The notes: generated from the sequence alone by a model not told the origin. A DNA stretch of 64,000 bases from JALNYB01 sp963676235 (GCA_963676235.1 OY781044.1:248001-312000); one strand, 5' to 3'. Counted from the stretch's first letter, positions 43,555 to 53,497 are shown. Numbers and translations: made by a program.

Positions 43555-44505
43555 TTAAAGGTCGCAGAGTTTCAGAAGTGATGCCCACTTTCTGTCGTTC
43601 TCTTTCTGAAGCTTCTCTACAACAGGTTCCCACTTCTCATTCTTGAGATGCTTATATCTGCCCTGTGAATCGATCCAATCGGTTACTGGCTTCTTCTCTA
43701 CCTTGCCTTCGGCGATCCTCATACTCTCAGAAGAGAGGGTATAATCTGTTCCGTTCTCTACCTCATAGAGAGGCCAGATACAAGTCTCGACTGCAAGCTT
43801 TGAGATGTTGATTGTCTCCTCGGGTGCAAATCTCCATCCTCTTGGACATGGAGAGATCGCATTGATGAATGATGGGCCTCCGCATTCGAATGCCTTCTGC
43901 GATTTTGTGATCATATCTCTCCAGGCATGAGGTGCGGTCTGTGCTGCAAAAGGGATTCCGTGTGCGGCAATGATCGCTGTCATATCCTTTGGGAACTCTT
44001 TCTTTCCTGCCGAAACGCTCCCTGCCCACGATGTTGTGGTAGATGCTCCGAATCCTGTTGCACTGGATCTTTGGATACCGGTGTTCATATATGCCTCATT
44101 GTTGAGACAAACGAACAACATATTGTGTCCTCTTTCCATTGCACCGGAAAGTGCCTGAAGTCCGATATCATATGTTGCACCATCTCCGGCGAAATTGACG
44201 AATCTGATATCTTCCTTGACCTTTCCCTGTTTGAGAAGTGACTTATATGCTGTCTCGACGCCTGCACATGTTGCAGCTCCGTTTCCGAATGCTGTATGGA
44301 CATACGGAACCTTCCATGAGGTATATGGGAAGATAGTTGTTGATACTTCGAAACATCCTGTAGAGCATGTAACGACAACATCCTTCTCTGTTCCCATAAG
44401 GATCTGTCTTGCGATGATAGACTCTCCGCATCCTGCACAGAGCCTGTGTCCGCTTGCGAGTCTTACTGGTATCTTGTTGAGATCCTTGAGTGACATTGTG
44501 CTCAT
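43555..44505 (-). CDS. porB: Pyruvate:ferredoxin oxidoreductase beta subunit
   Basis: 316-residue thiamine-diphosphate-binding subunit. Seen: the Fe-S ligand region HRLCAGCGESIIARQ near the N-terminus, the TPP motif GDGATYDIGLQALSGAMERG ending in CLNNEAYMN, and SPCPRGWRF. It is the last gene of the porC-porD-porA-porB operon and overlaps porA by four bases. It makes acetyl-CoA to pyruvate carboxylation possible with reduced ferredoxin. Pyruvate is the most likely substrate given the four-subunit order, though related 2-oxoacid enzymes look similar. Confidence 0.92.
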   Translation of the reverse strand: MSTMSLKDLNKIPVRLASGHRLCAGCGESIIARQILMGTEKDVVVTCSTGCFEVSTTIFPYTSWKVPYVHTAFGNGAATCAGVETAYKSLLKQGKVKEDIRFVNFAGDGATYDIGLQALSGAMERGHNMLFVCLNNEAYMNTGIQRSSATGFGASTTTSWAGSVSAGKKEFPKDMTAIIAAHGIPFAAQTAPHAWRDMITKSQKAFECGGPSFINAISPCPRGWRFAPEETINISKLAVETCIWPLYEVENGTDYTLSSESMRIAEGKVEKKPVTDWIDSQGRYKHLKNEKWEPVVEKLQKENDRKWASLLKLCDL

Positions 44506-45680
44506 TGCTTCACCCCCAGATAATTGATCCTGGTTGCTCTTCCATCCTTGACATCCTTGAAGACGCCCATGAAGTCAGATACCATTGTATCTGCTCCTCC
44601 GAGTCCGTAAATGAAATTATACATCTTTGGAACGTCCTTGTTTTCTAACGCTGCTGCGCATACTTCGGGGAACATTGGCCCGTAAGCTCCGACACTGAGA
44701 TGCCTATCCATCACGATAACGGACTTCTTTCCCTTCATGAGCTTTGCAAGATCTTCGATAGGCCAGGGCCTGAATACACGTGGCATTGCGACCCCTACCT
44801 TCATTCCTTCTCTGCGCAACTGATCGACGGCTTCTTTCATTGTTCCGAAAGATGAACCGAGAACGATCGCGATGCTTTCTGCATCTTCACACATGTATTC
44901 TTCAACGAGATGATATTCCCTTCCGGAGATCTCCGCGAATTCTTTGAAAACATCCTTTGCTACCTTGAGTGCATTATTCATTGCCTGCACCGTCTGATAC
45001 TTATGCGGGAAATAGAACAATGGTCCATCCATCAAATTATGCGATACTGGATGCTCAACATCAAGCAAGGGATGCATGGGCTTGAACTCTCCGACAAACT
45101 TCTTAACGATCTGCGTATCGATCGGCGTCATCCTCTCGATTGCATGAGTGAGTATGAAACCATCTAGATTGACAAGACACGGAAGCTGAACATCGGGATG
45201 CTCTGCGATCCTCGGTGCAATGATAGACATATCATATGCCTGCTGAACATTCTCTGAGAACAGGGTGAGCCATCCGCAATCCCTTGCAGACATTACGTCT
45301 CCATGATCATTGTTTATATTGATAGGTCCGCTGACAGCCCTGTTGGCAACAGCCATGATGACAGGCACTCTCATCGATGATGTGATCGGGAGCATCTCCC
45401 ACATGTATGCAAGACCCTGTGACGCTGTCGCTGTAAAGGTCCTTGCTCCTGCGGAACATGATGTTGTACAGAGAGTCAGAGCGCTGTGTTCTGATTCTAC
45501 GCAGACGAATTCTGTTGTTACTTCCCCATCTGCAATATACTCTGCAAACTTCTCGACGATAATTGTCTGAGGCGTTATGGGGTATGCGGCACAGACATCG
45601 GGATCGATCTGCTTCCATGCGAGTGCGACTGCATTATCTCCATTGATGGCAAGATCGCTATGTTTCTTCGGCATTGTCAT
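44502..45680 (-). CDS. porA: Pyruvate:ferredoxin oxidoreductase alpha subunit
   Basis: 392-residue alpha subunit carrying the pyrimidine-binding face of the TPP site (CAAYPITPQTIIVEKFAEYI) and the helix-rich core (SQGLAYMWEMLPITSSMRVP). The C-terminal domain III appears as VIVMDRHLSVGAYGPMFPEV. Two bases separate it from porD upstream, and it overlaps porB downstream. Confidence 0.94.
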   Translation of the reverse strand: MTMPKKHSDLAINGDNAVALAWKQIDPDVCAAYPITPQTIIVEKFAEYIADGEVTTEFVCVESEHSALTLCTTSCSAGARTFTATASQGLAYMWEMLPITSSMRVPVIMAVANRAVSGPININNDHGDVMSARDCGWLTLFSENVQQAYDMSIIAPRIAEHPDVQLPCLVNLDGFILTHAIERMTPIDTQIVKKFVGEFKPMHPLLDVEHPVSHNLMDGPLFYFPHKYQTVQAMNNALKVAKDVFKEFAEISGREYHLVEEYMCEDAESIAIVLGSSFGTMKEAVDQLRREGMKVGVAMPRVFRPWPIEDLAKLMKGKKSVIVMDRHLSVGAYGPMFPEVCAAALENKDVPKMYNFIYGLGGADTMVSDFMGVFKDVKDGRATRINYLGVKQ

Positions 45681-45682
45681 AT

Positions 45683-45964
45683 TTACTCCTCCGGAGTCAT
45701 TGTGATCGCTTTCTTAGGACATGCTTTAGCACAAATTCCGCAACCCTTACAGTGGGTTGCCTTGATGCCTACAATCATATCGTCCTTGATAATGATGCAA
45801 TCATCTGGACAGTAGATCCAACATGTGAAACAATCAATACACTTGTCTATATCTATGACTGGAATTAGGCTTCTCCAATCTCCTGTTTGGAAGTTCTCGG
45901 AATTTCCGGCTTCAATAACACGGTCTCCGATTACCAGATCATTATAATTTGCAATATTGACCAT
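45683..45964 (-). CDS. porD: Pyruvate:ferredoxin oxidoreductase delta subunit
   Basis: 93-residue ferredoxin-like subunit with two [4Fe-4S] motifs, CIDCFTCWIYCP and CKGCGICAKACP, which pass electrons to free ferredoxin. Its stop and start abut its neighbours directly. Confidence 0.94.
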   Translation of the reverse strand: MVNIANYNDLVIGDRVIEAGNSENFQTGDWRSLIPVIDIDKCIDCFTCWIYCPDDCIIIKDDMIVGIKATHCKGCGICAKACPKKAITMTPEE

Positions 45965-46522
45965 TTACTGTACCTCCTCATATGCTCTCTTGAGAGCTGA
46001 AAGGTTCTTTACAATCATCTTATCGGAAAGTTTTCCTGTGAACTTGGTTGTTATATGATCCTCAAGCTCTCCATAGGAGATTATGGGACGGACTTTGACA
46101 AGTGCTCCCAACATTGAGGTGTTGGCCATTGGCCTTCCGATCTCTTCTGTAGAGATCCTGGTTGCATCAACAGCATAGCATTTTGCTGTCGTACCGATGG
46201 CTTTCTGGAGTTCTTCTGGAGTTCCAGGATAATTAGCGAGAATGAATCCACCCTTTTTGAGTCCCTTTGCGACATCCACTTTTCCGATCAGTGACGGATC
46301 GATGACAATGACGATATCGGGCTCATAAACCTGAGTATGCACCCTGATGGGCTCTTCAGATATCCTTGCAAATGCTCTGATAGGCGCTCCCATCCTCTCT
46401 GGTCCGAATTCCGGGAATGCTTTTACATATTTTCCGGCGTAGATAGCAGTCTCCGCGAGGATTTCGTTTGCAGTAACGACTCCTTGACCACCTCTTCCGT
46501 GCCAACATATTTCTGTGTCCAT
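45965..46522 (-). CDS. porC: Pyruvate:ferredoxin oxidoreductase gamma subunit
   Basis: 185-residue gamma subunit. The family N-terminus WHGRGGQGVVTANEILAE begins right after the ATG at 46522; an in-frame extension to 46594 is AT-rich leader. FPEFGPERMGAPIRAF and the C-terminal NLSALKRAYEEV are typical. First gene of the por operon, diverging from ppsA. Confidence 0.94.
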   Translation of the reverse strand: MDTEICWHGRGGQGVVTANEILAETAIYAGKYVKAFPEFGPERMGAPIRAFARISEEPIRVHTQVYEPDIVIVIDPSLIGKVDVAKGLKKGGFILANYPGTPEELQKAIGTTAKCYAVDATRISTEEIGRPMANTSMLGALVKVRPIISYGELEDHITTKFTGKLSDKMIVKNLSALKRAYEEVQ

Positions 46523-46824
46523 GATGAACCAACTAAAGTACAGAATAATAATATCTGATTTAAATGCTTGTGTATATAACAGTACAAATATCACAGATTT
46601 TAATTGTAAAATAGATTAAAACAGAGAAAATATGCAATGTTTATACGAATAACGTAACAAATTCTCCGCTTTTCGAAGAGATGTCAACATCTTATTCAAA
46701 AAAAATATGCTACAATTATTTTTGTTACTCTGAGAAAGAATATTATAAAGAACTCTATACAGATATGGAAAGAGTAGAGGCATGGTCCTTGCACTCACAA
46801 ACTTCTTCCAAGAACGGGATTTCC
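46523..46824. promoter_or_regulatory. Divergent promoter region of porCDAB and ppsA
   Basis: 302 AT-rich bases. TTATATA-like and ATTTAAAT-like elements face the por operon near 46560-46580. The ppsA frame stays open back to 46681 (ATG) with another ATG at 46765, but these leader codons do not resemble the family. Shared control of both operons is plausible. Confidence 0.35.
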
Positions 46825-49140
46825 ATGGATAAGAAGATAGTAGATGTCAATGAACTACGCGTAGATGATGTACCTTATGTAGGCGGAAAAGGAGCTAACC
46901 TCGGTGAACTTACTTCTGCTGGTTTCCCTGTTCCGGGGGCATTCGTTCTCACTACCGTAGCGTATGATTACTTTTTGAACAAATGCAATATAATGAACAA
47001 AATCGAAAACGAGCTCAAAAGTATTGACAAATCATCGGATCAAACACTCACCGACGCATCAAAACGCATAAGAAAACTTTTCGAAACCTGCGAAATACCT
47101 AATGATCTCAAAAAAGAGATCGTTTCCAACTACAATATCCTAATGCCCAAAGGCAAGAACGGGTTCGTCGCAGTAAGATCAAGTGCAACGGCAGAGGACC
47201 TTCCTGATGCAAGCTTTGCAGGACAACAGGAAACATATCTCAATGTCAAAGGCGAAGCAGATCTATATGATAAGATCAGAAAGTGCTGGTCATCGCTTTT
47301 CACAGCAAGAGCGATATCATACCGTGAAAAACAAGGTTATTCACACTATGACGTAAAATTAGCAGTTGTCGTACAGAGAATGGTCGACTCGGAATTTTCC
47401 GGTATAATGTTCACTATAGATCCCCACAACGGAGCTAAAAATATCATCATCGAAGCCGGATACGGCCTCGGAGAGGCTATTGTCGGCGGAGAAGTCACAC
47501 CTGACACATATATTATAGACAAGACCAAAATGTCGATTGCCAAGAAAAGAATATCCACCCAAAAATGGAAATACATCAGAGGCCCAGACGGCGGATGTGT
47601 AAAGATCGATATTCCTGCAGGCAGCGAGAACAAGCAGAAGATCGATGATGCTCGTATCCTCGAGATCGCAGAGATCGGCCGCCAGGTAGAGATACACTAT
47701 CAAAAACCAATGGACATGGAATGGTGCATAGAAGATGGAAAATCATACCTTGTTCAGGCCAGACCCATCACAGCTGTCGGAAGCTCATCCAGCGAAACAG
47801 CCGGCACCGAAGCTTCCGGAGAGAATGTCATCCTTACTGGATTAGGAGCCAGTCCCGGACTTACTACCGGAACTGTTTGCATTTACGACGAATCCATGAG
47901 TTTGGATGTTGTCAAAGACGGAGATGTCCTTGTTACCAGGATGACCATGCCCGACATGGTCCCCGCTATGAGCAGATCGGTAGCTATCGTCACAGATGAG
48001 GGAGGAATGACCTGTCACGCAGCGATCATCTCGAGAGAACTGGGAACACCTTGTGTCGTAGGTACAGGAACCGCAACTGAGACACTCAAGAACGGTGAAA
48101 TAATCACAGTTGACGGAACCACTGGTATCGTTTACAAAGGAAACATAAAGAAAAAAGAATCCGCAGCATCGAAAGCTGAAAGCGTTTCTTCAGTCTGCTA
48201 TGAATCCGTTCCGATCACTGGAACAAAGGTACTTGTGAACATGAGTATGCCTACCAAAGCAGAAGAGATCGCGAAACTCCCCTGTGACGGTGTCGGACTC
48301 ATGAGATCCGAATTCCTTTTCACCAACTATGTAGGAGAACACCCGTGTGCAGTCATCGAAGAGGGGCGCTCACAAGAACTCATCGAGAAATTGGCAGACG
48401 GTATTGCGAAAGTCGCAAGAGCATTCTACCCCAGACCTGTCACACTCAGAACATCTGACTTCAAAACTAACGAATACCGTGATATGAAAGGCGGATCGGA
48501 TTACGAACCGAATGAAGACAACCCTATGATCGGATGGAGAGGTTGTTCGAGATACATCTCCGAAAATTATAGAGAAGCATTCATATGCGAGCTGAAGGCC
48601 ATCAAAAAGGTCAGAAACGAATTCGGACTGAAAAATGTCCACATCATGCTTCCATTCGTCAGAACCATCTTCGAGATAGAACAGATCACTGAAATGATGA
48701 ATAGTGTCGGACTGAAGAGAGGTTTGGATCTCAAATTGTACTTCATGGCTGAGATCCCGGTCAACATCTTCATGGCTGAAGAGTTCTGCAAATATTGTGA
48801 TGCGTTCTCGATCGGATCCAACGATCTGACACAACTCGTAATGGGGTGCGACCGTGATTCCGATATCCTTGGAAAAATGGGGTACTTCGATGAAAGGAAT
48901 CCCGGTGTAAAAGCAGCCATCTCTCAATTGATAAAAGTGGCACACAAGAACGGAAAGACCGTCAGCATCTGCGGACAGGGGCCTTCCGTGTACCCTGAAT
49001 TCGCCGAATTCCTCGTTGAAGAGGGAATCGACTACATCTCACTGAACCCTGATACCTTTATCAAGACCAAGAGAAGCATAGCATCCGCAGAACAAAGGAT
49101 CATTCTCAGAGGCCTTAGAGAACTCAGAAACAAAGAATAA
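46825..49140 (+). CDS. ppsA: Phosphoenolpyruvate synthase
   Basis: 771-residue enzyme making PEP, AMP and phosphate from pyruvate and ATP for gluconeogenesis. In order: an N-terminal ATP-grasp domain (GGKGANLGELTSAGFPVPGAF and RSSATAEDLPDASFAGQQET), the phosphohistidine swivel domain GGMTCHAAIISRELGTPCVVG, and the C-terminal PEP/pyruvate barrel with SIGSNDLTQLVMG and the cysteine in SICGQGPS. The start at ATG 46825 (MDKKIVDVNELR) matches the family N-terminus. With acs and por it completes a route from acetate to PEP. Confidence 0.95.
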   Translation: MDKKIVDVNELRVDDVPYVGGKGANLGELTSAGFPVPGAFVLTTVAYDYFLNKCNIMNKIENELKSIDKSSDQTLTDASKRIRKLFETCEIPNDLKKEIVSNYNILMPKGKNGFVAVRSSATAEDLPDASFAGQQETYLNVKGEADLYDKIRKCWSSLFTARAISYREKQGYSHYDVKLAVVVQRMVDSEFSGIMFTIDPHNGAKNIIIEAGYGLGEAIVGGEVTPDTYIIDKTKMSIAKKRISTQKWKYIRGPDGGCVKIDIPAGSENKQKIDDARILEIAEIGRQVEIHYQKPMDMEWCIEDGKSYLVQARPITAVGSSSSETAGTEASGENVILTGLGASPGLTTGTVCIYDESMSLDVVKDGDVLVTRMTMPDMVPAMSRSVAIVTDEGGMTCHAAIISRELGTPCVVGTGTATETLKNGEIITVDGTTGIVYKGNIKKKESAASKAESVSSVCYESVPITGTKVLVNMSMPTKAEEIAKLPCDGVGLMRSEFLFTNYVGEHPCAVIEEGRSQELIEKLADGIAKVARAFYPRPVTLRTSDFKTNEYRDMKGGSDYEPNEDNPMIGWRGCSRYISENYREAFICELKAIKKVRNEFGLKNVHIMLPFVRTIFEIEQITEMMNSVGLKRGLDLKLYFMAEIPVNIFMAEEFCKYCDAFSIGSNDLTQLVMGCDRDSDILGKMGYFDERNPGVKAAISQLIKVAHKNGKTVSICGQGPSVYPEFAEFLVEEGIDYISLNPDTFIKTKRSIASAEQRIILRGLRELRNKE

Positions 49141-49148
49141 ACACTTAC

Positions 49149-49170
49149 AGACAGGGAAAAATCCCTGTCT
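49149..49170 (+). terminator. Terminator hairpin after ppsA
   Basis: AGACAGGGA, AAAA loop, TCCCTGTCT: a perfect 9-bp stem followed by TCTCTTTT, eight bases after the stop. Confidence 0.7.
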
Positions 49171-49184
49171 TCTCTTTTACATTC

Positions 49185-49913
49185 ATGAACGTCAAGATTC
49201 ATTTTGAAGTGGGAGAAACAGTTGCTACGATACTGGCAGATGACTCTGATATCGATATTATTGAATCTGCGATTCTAGATGCACGTTCTATCATAGAAAA
49301 CAAAATAAAATCTGATCCGTTGTTCGGTAGAACATTCGATCCATATCCCGAGAACATCGAAGACAATGCTCTGATAAGATCCATGTGCAAAGCTTCAATG
49401 TGTGCCTGTGTAGGGCCGATGGCATCTGTTGCTGGTGCAGTATTGTCTCACACTCTAGAAACCGTGATCGATAAACGCACCGGTAATATCATAATCGATA
49501 ATGGCGGAGATATTGCATTCATCTCGACCAAAGCTGTGTACATCACTATGAATTCCAATAACCCCTACGTCGATGATATTGTCTTTGAGATCCTCCCTCA
49601 CTCTGGAATATACAGCGTTTGTTCATCGTCTGGCCGCATAGGACATTCCATATCATTGGGAAATAGCGATATCTGTACCGTATTCTCACCCGATCCGATA
49701 TTAGCAGATGCCTGCGCTACAGCACTGGGAAATCTTATACAATCCCAAGATGATCTGGCATTCGCAACTGAACTGATATCGTCCATCGACGGAATAGATG
49801 GCTGTCTTGCAGCTTGTGACGGCCGCGTATCGATATGCGGCTGCATTCCTCGCATAGTATCACGTAAAAACCGTGATGACAACGAAATTACCAGAATATC
49901 GGTTACCTTGTAA
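49185..49913 (+). CDS. UPF0280 family protein (ApbE-like)
   Basis: 242-residue member of UPF0280, an archaeal/methanogen-rich family related to ApbE FMN transferases. Visible family segments: DPLFGRTFDPYPENIEDNALI, the cysteine-rich MCKASMCACVGPMASVAGAV, and IIIDNGGDIAF. The function is unknown. It converges with comDE and overlaps it by 11 bases. The linkage to coenzyme M genes may be meaningful, since UPF0280 proteins often track with methanogenesis genes (family knowledge, not checked). Confidence 0.82.
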   Translation: MNVKIHFEVGETVATILADDSDIDIIESAILDARSIIENKIKSDPLFGRTFDPYPENIEDNALIRSMCKASMCACVGPMASVAGAVLSHTLETVIDKRTGNIIIDNGGDIAFISTKAVYITMNSNNPYVDDIVFEILPHSGIYSVCSSSGRIGHSISLGNSDICTVFSPDPILADACATALGNLIQSQDDLAFATELISSIDGIDGCLAACDGRVSICGCIPRIVSRKNRDDNEITRISVTL

Positions 49914-51009
49914 TGCTAGACATGAACCTTTCTTTTATATCTGATGCGGACAACAATAGATTCTTGGATGATGAATTCCCTGGTGCGATCCTTATATGGA
50001 TGAACTCATGATATTCTTTCATAACGTCATCGATCTCGTTTTCAGTTGATGCAGATACCGTGTCTACGATACCGCAAGCCCTGGCCATGAATTCTATATT
50101 AGACACAGAATACGCCTGATTCATTTGATTACCAGTGGATCCGAATGTCCCGTTATCTAAACATATTATCGTGAGATTCTTTAAATTCAAAGATGCGAGA
50201 ACAGGCAGTACAGAAGACCCCAATAAACTTCCGTCTCCATCTATGACACATACGTGTCTGTCTGTTCCCAATGCAATCCCGATGCCGATCGGCGTTGCCT
50301 GTGTGTAACTTCCAAGCATATAGAAATTCAATGGACGATCCATTACTGCATAAACCTCTTTTGAGGGTACTCCGATATTAGATACAACTGCAGCATCATC
50401 ATCAATATTTGACATCAAACATCTTATTGCGTCCAAACGTTTCAGACCTGGTTGAGGATATTCACGTGAAATATTCAGAGACATACTGGTTTTTCTTTCT
50501 GGATAATCTGTGTTTGTATCTGCTGATGCTCCCCACAAACCTGGTTTTATTAAAATCACATGGATCTCATTATTCGCATATGCCTCGGATATAGCATCAG
50601 CTATCTTCGGAATATCTGCTTCGTCTGTTATTATCGTATAACCAATGTCATAATTGTCAAGCAAACCCAATATTCTTGAATTGAATGGCACCTGTGCCTC
50701 TATAGATTCGTTCTGAACCCCTCTCCAACTTGCCAGGATCGGTAACGGAAGAGAATACACTCTCGTCAAAGAAAGCATAGCATTGACCATGTTGCCTATT
50801 CCTGAACTTTGGATAGACATCGCGAATTTACGTTTGGTTAGTGCCAATCCTGCACCGATACCGACCCCGTCTTCCTCTCTGGTCAGATCCACAACAGAAA
50901 AATAATTATACAATTCTGATGTGAATGCCTTGTTTTTATCACAGGGTAAACTCAAGACCACATCTATCCCACAACTCTTGAGTTGGTCTATAACTGCAAT
51001 CTCATTCAT
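49903..51009 (-). CDS. comDE: Sulfopyruvate decarboxylase, fused ComD-ComE
   Basis: 368-residue TPP enzyme that decarboxylates sulfopyruvate to sulfoacetaldehyde in coenzyme M synthesis. The alpha-type half is residues 1 to about 165 (MNEIAVIDQLKSCGIDVVLS, QSSGIGNMVNAMLSLT). The beta-type half (about 190-368) has the TPP motif GDGSLLGSSVLPVLASLNLK and LDNGTFGSTGNQ. Some methanogens encode the halves separately. Last gene of a six-gene minus-strand operon; overlaps the cysteate synthase gene by eight bases. Confidence 0.9.
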   Translation of the reverse strand: MNEIAVIDQLKSCGIDVVLSLPCDKNKAFTSELYNYFSVVDLTREEDGVGIGAGLALTKRKFAMSIQSSGIGNMVNAMLSLTRVYSLPLPILASWRGVQNESIEAQVPFNSRILGLLDNYDIGYTIITDEADIPKIADAISEAYANNEIHVILIKPGLWGASADTNTDYPERKTSMSLNISREYPQPGLKRLDAIRCLMSNIDDDAAVVSNIGVPSKEVYAVMDRPLNFYMLGSYTQATPIGIGIALGTDRHVCVIDGDGSLLGSSVLPVLASLNLKNLTIICLDNGTFGSTGNQMNQAYSVSNIEFMARACGIVDTVSASTENEIDDVMKEYHEFIHIRIAPGNSSSKNLLLSASDIKERFMSSITR

Positions 51010-52252
51010 TTACAATCCCTCTCAATTCTTCATCTGTTATATCCGTCTTTATTGATGACGTGGGTTTTACTGAAACCATAGACAGTTCTTTTATAGCACG
51101 TTCCAGTCCTCCTCCTGTAATGTTTACGAATACTTTCTTTTTTGGATCGATCTTGCCGTCTTCAACAGCGTTCATCAAAGCAGCAAACGCAACAGATGCA
51201 GCGGGGTCCGGCCTCACGTCCTCGAATGAACACCAGAACTTCTCTGCATCTATTGCAGCTTCTCTTGAGATCTCGTAGAATCTTCCCTTGCATGCGGTCA
51301 TTGCATCGAAAACACCGCCCGCCATTCCATAAGGTGGAGTGCGATTTGTCAGAACATCCGCATAGACCTCGTCGATGTATCCTTTATCCTTCGGAAGATC
51401 TTCATCGATGATTGATCTCCTTCCTTCACCCCATGCCTTGGCCATTGGTGTAAACGGTATATTCTGTGCCAAATGTAATTCTGGTAGATTCGAACCGAAT
51501 CTCCCGTCACCGTTGAGTCTCATGGACGCTTCCCATGCGGATATCGCCCCGGTACCGCTTCCTACTCCTTGGAAATAATAATCGGGGATCTTGCCTGCGG
51601 TTATAGCTGCTTGAAGCATGACTGTACCCATGCCGTCTCTTCTGGCCACATTTCTGGCACCGCCTTCGGAGACTGAAACTCCCATCTTAGCGATACGATC
51701 GGAAATCCTTATCGCATCTGTATAATCTCCATCAACGGTTATCAGCTTGGTTTTTCCAGTATCTTCTGTAACTTTGATCCTGTCCGCAGATTTCTTCGGA
51801 ACTACTATGATCACTTTATTACCTGTGTCTTCCGCCACCTGCGCAAATGCTCTCGCGGTATTACCGGCTGATGCCAATGAAATGATATTTTTACCCATAT
51901 CCTTCAATCTAGCAAATGTCGGAAGGGCCTCCAATTCCTTGAATGTACAGGATTTAGCATATGCTCCACGTTCTGGATAATATCCAGTGAATCCTATCCA
52001 TAGATCCTTGAGACCTAATTCTTTTGCCATCGCCTCGTTTCTGAACACGACAGGTGCTGAATCGGATTTGACGGTAGAGTGAACAGGCAACCAATCATAA
52101 AATCTGAACAGACTCTTGCAATCGATAATGTCCAACTTTTTTTTTGCATACTCGGATCTCAATAATCCTTTGTGCCCCTGATCGCACATGAGGCTGAATT
52201 CGTCATGTACAACATGCCCACCTTCCAAACATCTAAGCGTATATGCTCCCAC
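51002..52252 (-). CDS. Cysteate synthase
   Basis: 416-residue PLP fold-type II enzyme converting O-phosphoserine and sulfite to cysteate, the Methanosarcina-type entry into coenzyme M. The sequence is threonine-synthase-like: the PLP lysine lies in YAKSCTFKELEALP (Lys105), ASAGNTARAFAQVAEDTG binds the cofactor phosphate, and QGVGSGTGAISAWEA follows. The N-terminus carries a short cysteine-containing element (LRCLEGG, LMCDQGH). Adjacency to comDE separates it from true threonine synthase. Confidence 0.88.
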   Translation of the reverse strand: MGAYTLRCLEGGHVVHDEFSLMCDQGHKGLLRSEYAKKKLDIIDCKSLFRFYDWLPVHSTVKSDSAPVVFRNEAMAKELGLKDLWIGFTGYYPERGAYAKSCTFKELEALPTFARLKDMGKNIISLASAGNTARAFAQVAEDTGNKVIIVVPKKSADRIKVTEDTGKTKLITVDGDYTDAIRISDRIAKMGVSVSEGGARNVARRDGMGTVMLQAAITAGKIPDYYFQGVGSGTGAISAWEASMRLNGDGRFGSNLPELHLAQNIPFTPMAKAWGEGRRSIIDEDLPKDKGYIDEVYADVLTNRTPPYGMAGGVFDAMTACKGRFYEISREAAIDAEKFWCSFEDVRPDPAASVAFAALMNAVEDGKIDPKKKVFVNITGGGLERAIKELSMVSVKPTSSIKTDITDEELRGIVNE

Positions 52253-53488
52253 TTAATCACCTCTCAGATTCCAATTTCCGATCTCCACTCTTTTCTTGAG
52301 TTCCATGCATAGCTGCTCAGCTTTAGCTCTGGAAGACTGTCTGATCTTTATAGGAACATTCTCTCCGACATAGTTCAATGAACCGAGATCGCAGAAGAAT
52401 GCCTTTCCTACACAAGTAGATACACACGACCCACAGGAAATACACTTGGTATTATTCAAAATACCCCTTGAAGGTGATGCTTCTACAGGACAGTTGATGT
52501 CCGCAGAACATTTTTTACAATGAATACAGAGATCTTCATCGAACACCACGCGTGTATTGCCGGCATTCCACACTGAACCGTAATTATCGCTATCTCTCGG
52601 TATACGATCGCGTACATCGGCAACCGGTAGATCGACATCTGCATCCCTTACAGAAAGATCCTTGATCGATTTTCCATCCATCACTGGTATCACTACACCT
52701 ACGGACGTCAAACACTCTGCCCCTTCCGATGTTATAAAACCACCCATCATCGTATGATCCATGCCCTTCATGTCTGCACATGCGAAAAGATTGGGTTTTT
52801 TAGAAGTACTTCGAGTACCGGTTCCCATGATGATCCCACATGATCCATTGATCATAACAGGATACCCTGATTTTAGAAATCTTAAGTCAGGATCGTTTTG
52901 AATTGGATTTATCTCTCCGCATCCGCTAACAGACGCTGCAGCAAAATCTCCTTGCAATCCTTGCGGACCTGAAAATATAGTTTTCACATTATTTTCAGAA
53001 GGATTGACAAATCCAGTATAATTCCGGAATGCACCGCGTATCAATACTATTTTGGCAGTAGGCAGATCTTTCAAAGTTACATTTCTTCTATACTCGACTC
53101 CTTCGGAAAAAACAACAACCTCGATATTATCGCCTCTTACGAGGTCTCTGAAAAGATGGCCCCCGCAATAATCATGATCTCTCCTTGCGGTTCCGTTTAC
53201 CGTACAATCCACGATTCCCAATGATTCGTTTGGACATGGACCTACATTGCCTGGGACGCCGTTCAAAGTTATGCTGTCAGCTTTTTTGAAAACCCCGGGA
53301 TCTGCTACAGGAACCGTCATTACTGCCATGGTCCCCGACATCACTCCGAATGTGCCGCAGGTAACAACATCAACATCGTCTTCCGAGATCGCGCCTTCGT
53401 TCTCAGCTAGCCTCTTGAATTCCATAGCTGTGTACACTTTGGCCTTTCTGTCCTTTATCTTTTGATCTACATCTGCTAAAGTCTTCAT
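52253..53488 (-). CDS. Methanogenesis marker 16 (DUF39/COG1900-type) with ferredoxin domain
   Basis: 411-residue protein with a DUF39-type sulfur-transfer core (VDVVTCGTFGVMSGT, GVPGNVGPCPNESLG, VSGCGEINPIQNDP, MINGSCGIIMGTGTRS) followed by two [4Fe-4S] motifs near the C-terminus (CIHCKKCSADINCP and CISCGSCVSTC). Relatives insert sulfide into aldehydes (aspartate semialdehyde sulfurtransferase in homocysteine synthesis). Its place directly upstream of cysteate synthase and comDE makes it the prime candidate for thiolating sulfoacetaldehyde to coenzyme M (inference in line with the known family). No gap to the next gene. Confidence 0.85.
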   Translation of the reverse strand: MKTLADVDQKIKDRKAKVYTAMEFKRLAENEGAISEDDVDVVTCGTFGVMSGTMAVMTVPVADPGVFKKADSITLNGVPGNVGPCPNESLGIVDCTVNGTARRDHDYCGGHLFRDLVRGDNIEVVVFSEGVEYRRNVTLKDLPTAKIVLIRGAFRNYTGFVNPSENNVKTIFSGPQGLQGDFAAASVSGCGEINPIQNDPDLRFLKSGYPVMINGSCGIIMGTGTRSTSKKPNLFACADMKGMDHTMMGGFITSEGAECLTSVGVVIPVMDGKSIKDLSVRDADVDLPVADVRDRIPRDSDNYGSVWNAGNTRVVFDEDLCIHCKKCSADINCPVEASPSRGILNNTKCISCGSCVSTCVGKAFFCDLGSLNYVGENVPIKIRQSSRAKAEQLCMELKKRVEIGNWNLRGD

Positions 53489-53497
53489 CCGAATACC

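Noticed and set aside
51002..52252. Threonine synthase
   Set aside because: Fold and PLP lysine agree, but the operon with comDE and marker 16 indicates cysteate synthase.
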